The notes beneath the pieces were generated by a model. That model did no database searches and was not told the origin of the DNA. It saw only the letters and a list, made by a program, of their open reading frames with translations. Below are positions 16,543 to 25,547 of a stretch of DNA of 64,000 nt, piece by piece. The stretch's first letter is position 1, and each line of letters starts with the position of its first letter. The stretch spans positions 62,001-126,000 of the forward strand of contig NC_015185.1 of assembly GCF_000191045.1 (NCBI RefSeq), written 5' to 3'. The translations under genes and the position numbers were made by a program. This DNA is from Desulfurobacterium thermolithotrophum DSM 11699 (GTDB lineage Bacteria; Aquificota; Aquificia; Desulfurobacteriales; Desulfurobacteriaceae).

Positions 16543-17163
16543 TTGCACGAGTGGATAATGAACTTTTTAATTGCTTTACCAGCAATCCTTTGGGCTATAA
16601 CAATTCATGAATTTGCTCATGGATATATAGCCTATAAGTTGGGAGATCCGACACCTAAGATAACGGGAAGACTAACCTTAAATCCGTTTGCACACCTTGA
16701 TATTATAGGTTTCCTAGCTTTGGTTCTTGTTCACTTTGGATGGGCAAAACCTGTAATGGTAAATCCTAATAATTTTAGAATAGATCCCCGTAAAGGAGAA
16801 ATCCTTGTTGCTTCTGGAGGACCTTTAGCAAACTTTCTAAGTGCCTTTGTTAGTGTTTTAGTTCTTAAGTATTTTCCTTTTTCCTCTTTGCCATTTAACG
16901 TATCAGAACCGTTGTTTTTAATTTTTAAGTACAGCATATTCATAAACGTTGCCTTTGGAATCTTTAACCTTTTACCTATTCCACCACTTGATGGCTCAAA
17001 GATACTGGAAGCACTCCTACCACCGAAACTTTACTACTCTTATAAGAAAATAGAACCTTATGGTCCAATAATCCTCATTATTCTTGTCATAAGCCCTCTA
17101 CTTAATTGGATACTTGTTCCTTTGGTAAACATGGTAATCAATTTAATGCTTATGATAACTTAA
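16543..17163 (+). CDS. Site-2-protease family (M50) membrane metalloprotease
   Basis: Six or so membrane segments carry the zinc protease motif HEFAH (residues 22-26) in the first segment and the distal PPLDGSKIL motif that supplies the third ligand. The compact 206-aa form without a PDZ domain belongs to the YwhC-like branch rather than RseP. A strong GGAGG stands before the TTG start at 16543. It is followed 13 bases later by the broken deoA gene. The substrate is unknown. Confidence 0.92.
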   Translation: MHEWIMNFLIALPAILWAITIHEFAHGYIAYKLGDPTPKITGRLTLNPFAHLDIIGFLALVLVHFGWAKPVMVNPNNFRIDPRKGEILVASGGPLANFLSAFVSVLVLKYFPFSSLPFNVSEPLFLIFKYSIFINVAFGIFNLLPIPPLDGSKILEALLPPKLYYSYKKIEPYGPIILIILVISPLLNWILVPLVNMVINLMLMIT

Positions 17164-17411
17164 TCTTGAGAAAGATATGATTTTTAAAGAGCTCATAAGA
17201 AAAAAAAGAAATGGCGAGAAGCTTTCAAAAGAAGAAATAGAGTTTGTAGTTAATTCTTACACTTTGGGAGTAACTCCGGATTATCAAATGGCAGCTTTTC
17301 TTATGGCTGTTTACTTTCAAGGACTTGATTACGAAGAAACTTTAGGAAGAATTTTGCGCTAATCCTCTCCTTTTCAAAGGGGAGATACAGCGCACGGCGT
17401 AAGCCGTTGTT

Positions 17412-17420
17412 TGATATAAT
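17412..17420 (+). promoter_or_regulatory. Extended -10 promoter inside the deoA element
   Basis: TGATATAAT is a perfect extended -10 (TG-n-TATAAT) within the element. It points rightward and predicts a start near 17427, which would give an RNA of about 230 bases up to the element's right boundary. No convincing -35 is seen, as is usual for extended -10 promoters. Confidence 0.5.
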
Positions 17421-17426
17421 TTACGC

Positions 17427-17656
17427 AAGGCGATAACCAAGCCTACTGGTCTTTGAACAAGTGAATAGGCCGGGTGTGCTACTAGTAGACGGCCCATCCA
17501 CCTACCTAATGAACGGTGGATGCGGGGAGGGGACTGGTAGCGGGGTCGCTCACCTTACGAGCGGTAGGGTTGGAACGACCCGAACTTACGCCCGCAGAGA
17601 GTGCGAGCGCACTCGTTGAAGCGGGAAGCTCCTCATTTCAATGAGGAGTAGTTCAC
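17427..17656 (+). ncRNA. Candidate omega-RNA (TnpB guide RNA scaffold)
   Basis: The segment from the predicted start to the right boundary folds into at least five GC-rich stems and ends in the right-end hairpin. In TnpB systems the omega-RNA scaffold overlaps the right end and the guide is the flanking DNA immediately 3' of it. Here that flank is CTCTTACGAAATCAAT of deoA, beginning at 17657. No TnpB gene is in the window, so a nuclease would have to act in trans. The RNA call is inference from structure and position. Confidence 0.55.
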
Positions 17657-18844
17657 CTCTTACGAAATCAATGTTAAAGAGTGGAAAAACTATTGAGCTT
17701 AACATTAATGGAATAGCTGTTGATAAACATAGTACAGGAGGAATAGGGGATAAAGTTTCTCTTATTATAGCTCCGGTACTTGCAGAAATGGGATTTAAAG
17801 CTCCACTACTTGCCGGAAGAGCTTTAGGATTTACTGGAGGGACAATTGATAAGCTTGAAAGTACTGGAATGAAAGTGGAGCTTACAGATACGGAGATAAC
17901 TGATGTTGTTAAAAGGTTTGGGTTTTCAATATCTGCTCAAACAGAAAAAATAGCTCCAGCAGATAAAAAGATATACGCTTTACGGGACGCTACCTCAACA
18001 GTTGAAAGTATTCCTCTCATCGTTTCAAGCATTCTCAGTAAAAAACTTTCAGTCAACACAGAAGCAATAGTTTTTGATGTAAAGGTAGGAAGCGGTGCAT
18101 TTATGAAAACTATAAATGAAGCCACAGAATTAGCTGAAGGACTCGTGAATGTCTCTAAGCTCTACGGGAAAAAAAGCTGGAGCTCTGATAACCGAAATGA
18201 ACCAGCCCCTTGGAAGATATGCTGGAAATGCTCTTGAAGTAAAGGAATCAATTGATGCCCTTTCCGGAGATATTTCAAAAGATTTGTTAGAAGTTACTTC
18301 CTCCTTAGTCGGAGCCCTCTTTGAGCTTACAGGTTATGGAAGTTTTAAAGATGGAAAAAAGAGAGCAACGGAAATAATTCTTTCTGGAAAGGCAGTAGAG
18401 CGATTTATCCGATGGATTGAGTACCTTGGTGGAGCTCCTAGTGTAAAAGTTGCAGAGAAAAAGATGGAAGTAAGAGCTCCAGTCTCTGGCTACATAACCC
18501 ATATAAACGGCGAACAGCTCGGTTATCTTGTTATAGAGCTCGGCGGTGGGAGAAGAAGAGCTCTTGATAAAATTGATTACTCTGTTGGATTAAGGTTTTT
18601 CAAAAAGATTGGGGATTATGTAGAAGAAGGAGAACCTATAGGAGAGATTTACTACAGCAGAGGAAATCCAGAAAAGTTTTTGGAAAAGTTCCTGTCAGCT
18701 TACATAATTTCAGAAAAAGAGAAAGTAACTGCTCCTACTCTTGTGAAAAAGAAAATTATTTGAATTTCTTACGATTTTAAGAGATACTGCTATCATTTTA
18801 TCTACAGGAGTTTTTCAATTTTTTATCAACTTACGAGGTAAGAA

Positions 18845-20815
18845 ATGGTCATCATAGGCGTTGATACAGGTGGGACTTTTACTGATTTCATCTATAAAGA
18901 CGGTGATAAGTGGGGAGTTTTTAAAACTCTTTCAACTCCTGAAAATCCAGCAAAGGCTGTCCTTTTTGGAATTGAAAAAATTGCAAAGGATAAACCAAAA
19001 AACATTACTCATGGTTCGACTGTCGCAACAAATGCGGTTCTTGAAAGAAAGGGAGCAAAAACGGCTTTCATAACTAATAAAGGATTTGAGGATATTCTCT
19101 TTATAGGAAGGCAAAATAGAGAAAAGCTTTATGACCTTCACTACAGAAAAAATCCTCCCCTTGTTCAAAAAGAGCTCTCTTTTGGCGTTAAAGGAAGAAT
19201 CATTTATACAGGTGAAGAAATTGAAAAATTGGACGAAGCAGAAATAGAAAAAGTTGCAAAAATTTTAAAGGAGAAAGGTGTTGAGTCTGTAGCTGTTTCA
19301 TTCCTTTTTTCTTTTCTTAACCCCGAGCATGAAGAGATAGTTGAGAGGGTTTTGAAGAAACTTGGATTTGAGGTTTCTATCTCAAGCAAAATTGTTCCTG
19401 AGTTCAGGGAGTATGAGAGGAGCTCCACTAGCGTAATAAACGCCTACGTTATGCCGAAAATGAAAGGTTACATCTCTTTCCTTGAGAACCACTTAGGTAA
19501 GGAAGACAGACTCCGAATTATGCAGTCAAACGGTGGAGTTATCTCCTCTGAGACTGTAAAGGAGCAGCCTGTCAGGACAATCCTTTCGGGACCTGCTGGT
19601 GGTGTTGCTGGAGCGTGGAAAATAGGAAAACTGGCAGGATACGAAAAACTTATAACCTTTGACATGGGTGGGACATCAACGGATGTGTCTCTGATAGATG
19701 AAAAACCTATCATAACAACAGAGTCAAAAATAGAAGGATATCCCGTAAAAGTTCCGGTAATTGACATTCACACAGTTGGTGCTGGCGGAGGTTCTATTGC
19801 AAGGATTGATTCTGGAGGAGCTTTAACCGTAGGACCTGAAAGTGCCGGCGCAGACCCAGGTCCTATCTGCTACGGTAAAGGAGAGGAGATAACGATAACA
19901 GATGCAAACCTTTTCATTGGAAGGCTTATTTCTGATTACTTCCTCGGTGGGAATATGAAACTCCAATTTGAAAGGATTGTTCCATACTTTGAGGAAATGG
20001 CAAAGAAAGCAGGGATTACTCCCTTAGAGCTTGCAGAAGGGATTTTAAATATTGCCAATACAAAAATGGAAAAAGCTATTAGAGTAATTTCTGTAGAAAG
20101 GGGTTACAATCCTCAGGAGTTTTCCCTTTTCTCTTTTGGAGGTGCTGGAGGTCTTCACGCTGCTTTCCTTGCAAAAGCGCTGGGCATTCCAAGAGTTATC
20201 GTCCCTCAGAATCCGGGAATCCTCTCTGCAATGGGAATGGTTCTTTCAGATATTGTTAAAGACTACTCCCTAACAGTCATGCTTACAGGCAAAAGTGTAA
20301 ACAGAGAAAACATTGAAAGGTTCTTTAAAGTTCTTGAAGAAAGGGCTGTCGAAGACTTAAAGAGAGAGGGGATTTCAGAAAATAAAATAAAAGTAGAGAA
20401 ATATCTTGATATGAGGTACAAAGGACAATCCTTCGAGCTAATTGTCCCATTTGTAGATGACTTTATTGAAGCCTTTCACAAAGAACATGAGAGGGTTTAT
20501 GGATACTCCAGTCGGAAGATGGAAGTTGAAGTTGTCAACGTGAGAATAAGAGCAATTGGAGAAACAGAAAAGCCGGAATTGAAGAAATTCAATCTTGTTT
20601 CAGAAAAAGTTCCAGAAGGAGCTCTCTTAGAGAAGAGAAAAGTTTACTTTGATGGAAAGTGGATAGAAACCTCTGTTTATAATAGAGAAAAGCTCCTTCC
20701 CGGAAACAGGATAGAGGGAGCTGCTATTGTTGTTGAGTACAGCTCAACAACTGTGATTCCGCCTTTTGCAAAGGCTTTTGTAGATGAGTATAAAAACTTA
20801 ATTATTGAAGTCTGA
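18845..20815 (+). CDS. hyuA: Hydantoinase/oxoprolinase subunit A
   Basis: ATP-dependent ring-opening enzyme family (N-methylhydantoinase, acetone carboxylase and 5-oxoprolinase relatives). The actin-like ATPase fold is shown by GVDTGGTFTDF (residues 4-14), HGSTVATNAVLERKG, the second phosphate loop FDMGGTSTDVSL, HTVGAGGGS and SFGGAGGLHA. The length, 656 aa, is normal. Its partner hyuB starts 957 bases downstream, separated by a two-gene insert. The true substrate is not readable; hydantoins, oxoproline or a ketone are the family options. Confidence 0.93.
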   Translation: MVIIGVDTGGTFTDFIYKDGDKWGVFKTLSTPENPAKAVLFGIEKIAKDKPKNITHGSTVATNAVLERKGAKTAFITNKGFEDILFIGRQNREKLYDLHYRKNPPLVQKELSFGVKGRIIYTGEEIEKLDEAEIEKVAKILKEKGVESVAVSFLFSFLNPEHEEIVERVLKKLGFEVSISSKIVPEFREYERSSTSVINAYVMPKMKGYISFLENHLGKEDRLRIMQSNGGVISSETVKEQPVRTILSGPAGGVAGAWKIGKLAGYEKLITFDMGGTSTDVSLIDEKPIITTESKIEGYPVKVPVIDIHTVGAGGGSIARIDSGGALTVGPESAGADPGPICYGKGEEITITDANLFIGRLISDYFLGGNMKLQFERIVPYFEEMAKKAGITPLELAEGILNIANTKMEKAIRVISVERGYNPQEFSLFSFGGAGGLHAAFLAKALGIPRVIVPQNPGILSAMGMVLSDIVKDYSLTVMLTGKSVNRENIERFFKVLEERAVEDLKREGISENKIKVEKYLDMRYKGQSFELIVPFVDDFIEAFHKEHERVYGYSSRKMEVEVVNVRIRAIGETEKPELKKFNLVSEKVPEGALLEKRKVYFDGKWIETSVYNREKLLPGNRIEGAAIVVEYSSTTVIPPFAKAFVDEYKNLIIEV

Positions 20816-20892
20816 ATTTTTCTCGCTACTATTGTTGTCATTTCTAAAAGGGAAAGATAGATTAAGAATCGAACCTTCGGAGGAAAATAAGG

Positions 20893-21189
20893 TTGCGAGC
20901 TTTTGCAGCAGAAAGTGAAAAACTCAATAGTGAGGAATTAAAATATTCGTGGGATAAAAATAGAACTAAAAGTGTACTTGTAGCAAGAAGAATGATGTAT
21001 GACCATCCGAAGAAAGTTTTCCATGATTATAAAAGAGACTACTTAAAAGAGGTTTTTTTAAAACACTATAACCTGTTTAACAGGGTCAACAGAAACTTTT
21101 GGAAGATTATCTTAGGGATTTCCAATGAAGAGATTAAAAGAAAAGCAGAGAGAAGTTTTAGAGAAACTTGTAAAATCTGGAATTACTGA
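20893..21189 (+). CDS. Unknown protein next to AbiEii-type toxin, possible antitoxin
   Basis: A 98-aa basic helical protein with no recognised motif, starting at TTG 20893 behind CGGAGGAAA. It overlaps the following nucleotidyltransferase gene by 65 bases in another frame. Position and tight overlap suggest it is the partner of that toxin-like protein, but it lacks a clear AbiEi-type winged helix, so antitoxin is only an inference. It and its partner sit inside the hyuA-hyuB operon. Confidence 0.6.
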   Translation: MRAFAAESEKLNSEELKYSWDKNRTKSVLVARRMMYDHPKKVFHDYKRDYLKEVFLKHYNLFNRVNRNFWKIILGISNEEIKRKAERSFRETCKIWNY

Positions 21190-21751
21190 AGGATTTTATC
21201 TTGCAGGGGGTACAGCTTTACTCATCAGATACGGACATAGAGAATCTGATGATTTCGATTTTTTTAGCTTTTCCCAAAATAAAAACCTTGATTTTTTTAG
21301 ACGAATACAAAAAATTCCATCAGAATTCTTGAAAGTGGAAGAGTTAAAAAGTGATACATTGATCTTTTATCTAAACAGTGTGAAATTTAGCTTTTTTGAG
21401 TATCCTTATCCTGTTTTAAAATTTCCAGACAGGTTTGAAAAGCTGGGTATATATGTTGCTTCTGATGAAGATATAGCAGCTATGAAAGCAGTTGCAGTTA
21501 TTCAAAGAGGAAGCAAAAAAGATTTTTTTGATCTTTACTTTTTGATAAAGAAAAATAACTGGGAACTAGAAAAAATAATAACTTTTTGTAAGGAAAAGTA
21601 CGGAAATGTGTTTCCTGAACCTGCTTTTTTAAAAGCTTTAACGTACTTTAAAGAAGCAGAACTGGAAAGTTACAAAGATATCGATGTCGAATGGAATAGC
21701 ATTAAAAATTTCTTCATTAAAACAGTTACCGATTATGTAACATCCCTGTAA
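21125..21751 (+). CDS. AbiEii/AbiGii-type nucleotidyltransferase toxin-like protein
   Basis: The N-terminal signature LAGGTALLIRYGHRESDDFDFF (given in parts: AGGTAL at about 27-32, DDFDFF at 42-47) is the G(G/S)-x9-DxD nucleotidyltransferase core of the AbiEii/MenT group. These enzymes add nucleotides to tRNA in characterised toxins or mediate phage abortive infection. KKDFFDLYFLI, also conserved, lies near residue 137. The 208-aa length is normal for the short solo form. It ends 20 bases before hyuB, with the hyuB ribosome site directly after its stop. Confidence 0.85.
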   Translation: MKRLKEKQREVLEKLVKSGITEGFYLAGGTALLIRYGHRESDDFDFFSFSQNKNLDFFRRIQKIPSEFLKVEELKSDTLIFYLNSVKFSFFEYPYPVLKFPDRFEKLGIYVASDEDIAAMKAVAVIQRGSKKDFFDLYFLIKKNNWELEKIITFCKEKYGNVFPEPAFLKALTYFKEAELESYKDIDVEWNSIKNFFIKTVTDYVTSL

Positions 21752-21771
21752 ATTTTTCGGAGGAAGACAAA

Positions 21772-23346
21772 TTGCAGAACGTAAATCCAATTCTTCTTGA
21801 GATATTTAAAAATAGGTTTTCCTCTATTGCCGAGGAGATGGGTGTTGTCCTCCAGAGAACTTCATTTTCTCCCAATATAAAGGAAAGAAGAGACTTCTCC
21901 TGTGCCATTTTTAATGAAAATGGAGAAATGGTGGCTCAGGCTGCACACATTCCTGTCCACCTTGGTTCAATGCCTTTGTCGGTTAAGTCAGTTATTGAGA
22001 GTTTAGAATTAAAAGAAGGGGACATGGCAATTCTCAATGACCCTTTCAGGGGAGGAACACATCTACCCGATATTACAATCGTTGCTCCTGTTTATACCGG
22101 TGGAGATAAACCAGCCTTTTACGTTGCAAACAGAGCTCACCATGCAGACATTGGAGGAATTTCTCCCGGTTCGATGCCTCTTTCAAACTCTATTTTTCAA
22201 GAAGGATTGATAATTCCGCCAGTAAAAATTGTTGAAAATGGAGAGATTGATGAAAAACTCCTTGATTTCATAAAAGCTAACGTTAGAACTCCAGAAGAAA
22301 GAGAAGGAGACTTTGCCGCCCAAATTATGGCAAATAGGGTTGGAATAAAGAGATTAAAGGAGCTCATAAATAAATACTCTTTAGAAACTGTTAAAGGTTA
22401 CAGCAAAGCTTTGATTAGTTACTCAGAAAGAATTATGAGAGAAACTATAAAATCAATTCCAGATGGTGTTTATGAATTTGAGGACTTTATGGAAGATGAC
22501 GGTTCAGGAAACAGTGACATAAAGATAAAAGTGAAACTAACCATAGATGGAGAGCAAGCTTTAGTTGACTTTTCCGAGTCTGACTTTCAGGTTGAAGGAA
22601 GCATAAACAGCGTAAAAGCAATAACTCTTTCAGCAGTTCTTTATGTTTTTAGGTGTCTTGTTAAGGAAGATATTCCAACAAATGCTGGCTGTTTAGCTCC
22701 TGTTGAGGTAATTACAAAAGAGGGAACAATTGTTGATGCTAAATTCCCTGCCGCTGTTTCTGCGGGAAACGTTGAGACTTCACAAAGGATTGTTGATGTT
22801 CTGCTGGGAGCTCTCTCTGAAGCTCTTCCAGACTTTATTCCCGCTGCTAGCCAGGGAACAATGAACAACGTAACGATCGGCGGATTTAATCCAGAAACAG
22901 GAGCTCCCTTTACCTACTATGAAACAATTGGCGGTGGCATGGGAGCTTCTGCTAAAGGCGATGGAGAGAGCGCAATCCACTCCCACATGACAAATACGCT
23001 GAACACCCCTGTTGAAGCGCTTGAGTTTGCCTATCCATTCTTAGTTACTGAATACTCTGTAAGAAGGAATTCTGGAGGAGACGGACTTTTTAAAGGTGGT
23101 AATGGAATCGTAAGGGAATTCAAATTTCTGACAGATGTTGAGGTAACAGTTATCTCTGAAAGAAGAAGAGTTCCACCTTATGGACTCTTTGGCGGTGAAC
23201 CAGGAAGAACTGGAGAGAACTGGATTATTAAAAATGGAGAAAAGATTAGAAAAGATGGAAAGTTTACGGAGAAACTTTCCAAAGGAGATGTTTTACGAAT
23301 AGAAACTCCTGGCGGAGGAGGTTTTGGGCAGAAAGTCGTAAAATAG
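21772..23346 (+). CDS. hyuB: Hydantoinase/oxoprolinase subunit B
   Basis: Second subunit of the hydantoinase/oxoprolinase pair. Family blocks include FSPNIKERRDFSCA, HLGSMPLSV, NDPFRGGTHLPD, ANRAHHADIGG and the C-terminal RRNSGGDGLFKGGNG and PGGGGFG. Metal ligands probably come from the HHAD segment. The start is TTG 21772 with CGGAGGA upstream. It is 524 aa, normal. Separation from hyuA by the toxin-like pair is unusual, since the two are normally adjacent. Confidence 0.93.
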   Translation: MQNVNPILLEIFKNRFSSIAEEMGVVLQRTSFSPNIKERRDFSCAIFNENGEMVAQAAHIPVHLGSMPLSVKSVIESLELKEGDMAILNDPFRGGTHLPDITIVAPVYTGGDKPAFYVANRAHHADIGGISPGSMPLSNSIFQEGLIIPPVKIVENGEIDEKLLDFIKANVRTPEEREGDFAAQIMANRVGIKRLKELINKYSLETVKGYSKALISYSERIMRETIKSIPDGVYEFEDFMEDDGSGNSDIKIKVKLTIDGEQALVDFSESDFQVEGSINSVKAITLSAVLYVFRCLVKEDIPTNAGCLAPVEVITKEGTIVDAKFPAAVSAGNVETSQRIVDVLLGALSEALPDFIPAASQGTMNNVTIGGFNPETGAPFTYYETIGGGMGASAKGDGESAIHSHMTNTLNTPVEALEFAYPFLVTEYSVRRNSGGDGLFKGGNGIVREFKFLTDVEVTVISERRRVPPYGLFGGEPGRTGENWIIKNGEKIRKDGKFTEKLSKGDVLRIETPGGGGFGQKVVK

Positions 23347-23407
23347 CTTTTCTATTTGGAGTATGATACTCCGAGCGTATTAATTAGTTTTTCTAAGGAG
23401 TGGATAG

Positions 23408-25525
23408 TTGGAGAGTTTATTAAAAGGTTTAAATCCTCAGCAAAAGAAAGCAGTAACTTATTTTGATTCTCCTCTTTTAATCTTAGCAGGAGCAGGTTCT
23501 GGGAAGACAAGAGTCATTACATATAAGATTGCCTACATGATTGAGAAATTAAGATATAAACCTGAAAGAATTCTGGCAGTTACATTTACAAATAAAGCTG
23601 CTAAAGAAATGAAAGAAAGAGTGGAGAAGTTAGTTGGAAATTCAGCTCCAGTTCTTGTATCTACTTTTCACTCTTTTTGTGTAAGACTTTTAAGAACTCA
23701 CAGCGTAAGAGTTGGTTATCAGCCAAACTTTTTAATTCTTGATACAGATGACAAAAAGAGATTAGTAAGAGAAATAATAAGGGACATGAACCTTGATTCT
23801 GAACTCTACAATCCTTCGGCCATAGCATCTGTTATAAGCAACATAAAAAATGGCCTTTATTCTCCAGAGAGTATGACCACTTATTACGATAGAATCAAAG
23901 ATATATTTGAAATTTACAACAAAAGACTGAAGGAAAATAACGCTTTTGACTTTGATGACTTGCTGATTTATGGAAGAGAGCTTTTAAAGAGTGAAGAACT
24001 CCAAAGAAAGTATTCTGACTTTTTCCAGTACGTTCTCATAGATGAGTACCAGGATACAAACAGAATTCAGTATGAGATTGCAAGAGCTCTAACAAAGGAT
24101 AAAGGGAATATCTGCGTTGTAGGAGATGAAGACCAGTGTATTTACACGTGGCGAGGAGCAAATATAGAAAACATTCTTTCATTTGAAAAAGACTTTCAAA
24201 ATGCAAAAATAATAAAGCTTGAGAAAAACTATCGTTGTACAAAGGTAATCCTTGATGCTGCAAATGCAGTAATTGAAAATAACAAGCTGAGAAAGGGAAA
24301 AAAACTTTACACAGACAATCCCGCAGGAGAACCAATAAGACTTTACGTTGCAGAAAGTGACGTTGATGAGGCAAGGTTTGTTTCAAAAACGGTTAAACAA
24401 TTTTTGAAAAAGGGAGTAAAGCCAGCTGACATTGCTATTTTTTATAGAACGAACTCACAATCAAGGGTAGTTGAAGACGCTTTAAGAAGGGAAGGCATAT
24501 CTTATAAAATTGTTGGCGGGTTAAAGTTTTACGAAAGAAAGGAAATTAAAGACATTATAGCCTATTTAAGAGTGGTTTTATTTGAAAAGGATACTATTTC
24601 TCTCCTTCGAATTTTGAATGTTCCTAAAAGAGGACTAGGCTCTGCCGTAGAAAAGAAATTGAAAGAAATTCTTCAACAGGAAACTTCTAATATTGGAGCT
24701 TTAAAGCTTCTTTCTGATGAATTGAGAATGGAAAAGCAAAAAAAGGCAATTGAGGACTTGATAGATATAGTTGAGGAAATTAGAAAAAAGCTTTATAACC
24801 TAAAACCTTATGATCTTATTAAGTTCATCACTGTTTCAATAGGGTATGAGAAGTATCTTCGAAAAGAGCATCCAGAAGATTGGGAATCTAGAGTTGAAAA
24901 CATAAAAGAGCTTGGTAACACAATTCAAGAGTTTTCAGAAAGAGAAAAACTTCAAGGAGAAGATCTTTACTTAGAGTTTTTAAGCACGATTACTCTTTCT
25001 TCTGACCAGGATGAGTTAGATGAAGAAGATGAAAAGGTTACTCTCATGACCGTTCACGCTTCAAAAGGTTTGGAATTTCCCATTGTCTTTATCACAGGAC
25101 TTGAAGAAGGTCTTTTCCCTCACATAAAAAGTCTTGATACAAAGGAAGAGATAGAAGAGGAAAGAAGACTTTTTTACGTTGCAATAACAAGAGCTAAAAG
25201 GCTCCTTTCTCTTTCCTATGCTAAAAAGAGGAGAAGTTTTGGAAGTTATAAGGATACGAGAAAGTCAAGGTTTTTAGATGAAGTCCCGACACATCTAATT
25301 AAAGAGGTAAAAAGAAAAGTTGCTAAAAAAGAAAGTGAAAGAAGAAACGCTATTGATTTTGAAGTTGTCCAGAAGAAAAAACCTAAATTAGTATTTCATC
25401 AAAAGTTTGGAAAAGGAGTAGTAAAGAGAGTAGAAGGAGTTGGAGAAAGTGCAAAAGTGACTGCTTTTTTTGCTAATTATGGAGAAAAAACAATAGTCAT
25501 GAAGTTTTTAAAAGTAATTGGATAA
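23408..25525 (+). CDS. uvrD: UvrD/PcrA-type 3'-5' DNA helicase
   Basis: Superfamily 1A helicase for repair and replication restart. Motif I is GAGSGKT (residues 28-34), motif Ia TFTNKAA, motif II DEYQDTN near residue 217, motif III GDEDQCIYTWRGA, motif IV IFYRTNSQSR, motif V VTLMTVHASKGLEF and motif VI FYVAITRAK. The C-terminal basic tail with a Tudor-like KFGKGVVKRVEG segment is typical of PcrA. The length, 705 aa, is normal. Start is TTG behind AAGGAGTGGATAG. It is followed closely by an aminotransferase gene. Confidence 0.95.
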   Translation: MESLLKGLNPQQKKAVTYFDSPLLILAGAGSGKTRVITYKIAYMIEKLRYKPERILAVTFTNKAAKEMKERVEKLVGNSAPVLVSTFHSFCVRLLRTHSVRVGYQPNFLILDTDDKKRLVREIIRDMNLDSELYNPSAIASVISNIKNGLYSPESMTTYYDRIKDIFEIYNKRLKENNAFDFDDLLIYGRELLKSEELQRKYSDFFQYVLIDEYQDTNRIQYEIARALTKDKGNICVVGDEDQCIYTWRGANIENILSFEKDFQNAKIIKLEKNYRCTKVILDAANAVIENNKLRKGKKLYTDNPAGEPIRLYVAESDVDEARFVSKTVKQFLKKGVKPADIAIFYRTNSQSRVVEDALRREGISYKIVGGLKFYERKEIKDIIAYLRVVLFEKDTISLLRILNVPKRGLGSAVEKKLKEILQQETSNIGALKLLSDELRMEKQKKAIEDLIDIVEEIRKKLYNLKPYDLIKFITVSIGYEKYLRKEHPEDWESRVENIKELGNTIQEFSEREKLQGEDLYLEFLSTITLSSDQDELDEEDEKVTLMTVHASKGLEFPIVFITGLEEGLFPHIKSLDTKEEIEEERRLFYVAITRAKRLLSLSYAKKRRSFGSYKDTRKSRFLDEVPTHLIKEVKRKVAKKESERRNAIDFEVVQKKKPKLVFHQKFGKGVVKRVEGVGESAKVTAFFANYGEKTIVMKFLKVIG

Positions 25526-25547
25526 AAATTATACTAGGAGGTTAGCT

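Larger units (their letters stand above)
17346..17656 (+). mobile_element. Non-coding IS200/IS605-type element (MITE/PATE-like) inside deoA
   Basis: This block is much richer in G and C than its neighbours and has no open frame. It contains successive strong hairpins: an outer GCGCT/AGCGC stem round a CTCC/GGGAG stem at the left, ACGGC-GTAA-GCCGT, a 7-bp ATCCACC/GGTGGAT stem, CGCTC/GAGCG, GGGT/GACCC, GAGTGC-GAGC-GCACTC, and a perfect 8-bp CTCCTCAT-TTCA-ATGAGGAG at the right end followed by TAGTTCAC. Right ends of this form are, from memory, common in TnpB-linked IS605 elements. It follows TTTAG, a possible target or TAM, and there is no target duplication. Boundaries are good to about one base. 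Confidence 0.75.
17177..18763 (+). pseudogene. deoA: Pyrimidine-nucleoside/thymidine phosphorylase, interrupted twice
   Basis: The family N-terminus (FKELIRKKRNGEKLSKEEI, then YQMAAFLMAVYFQGLDYEETL) breaks at 17345 and resumes at 17657 with LTKSMLKSGKT and the phosphate-binding VDKHSTGGIGDK. The break is a 311-bp non-coding element; joining 17345 to 17657 restores EETL-A-LTKSML exactly in frame. A second lesion lies at 18169-18175, where seven A bases replace an expected six and shift the frame from LYGKK to KAGALITEMNQ. All conserved parts remain, so decay is recent, or expression may be rescued by element excision and slippage on A7. An assembly error in the A run is possible. Confidence 0.88.

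Noticed and set aside
17346-17656. Group I or group II intron in deoA
   Set aside because: I see no clear P3-P7 core or domain V, and the right boundary ends in C instead of G; kept only as a minor alternative to an omega-RNA element.
17346-17656. HEARO (IscB-type) RNA
   Set aside because: The left flank TTTAG does not match the ATGA/GTGA site I recall for HEARO, and the right-end hairpin fits TnpB-type ends better. A covariance search would settle it.
23357-23371. Hairpin GGAGTATGATACTCC as terminator between hyuB and uvrD
   Set aside because: The stem is short, the loop is minimal and the T-run comes 20 bases later.
25518-25547. Longer start of the class V aminotransferase
   Set aside because: It begins inside the uvrD end without a ribosome site; TTG 25548 follows AGGAGG.
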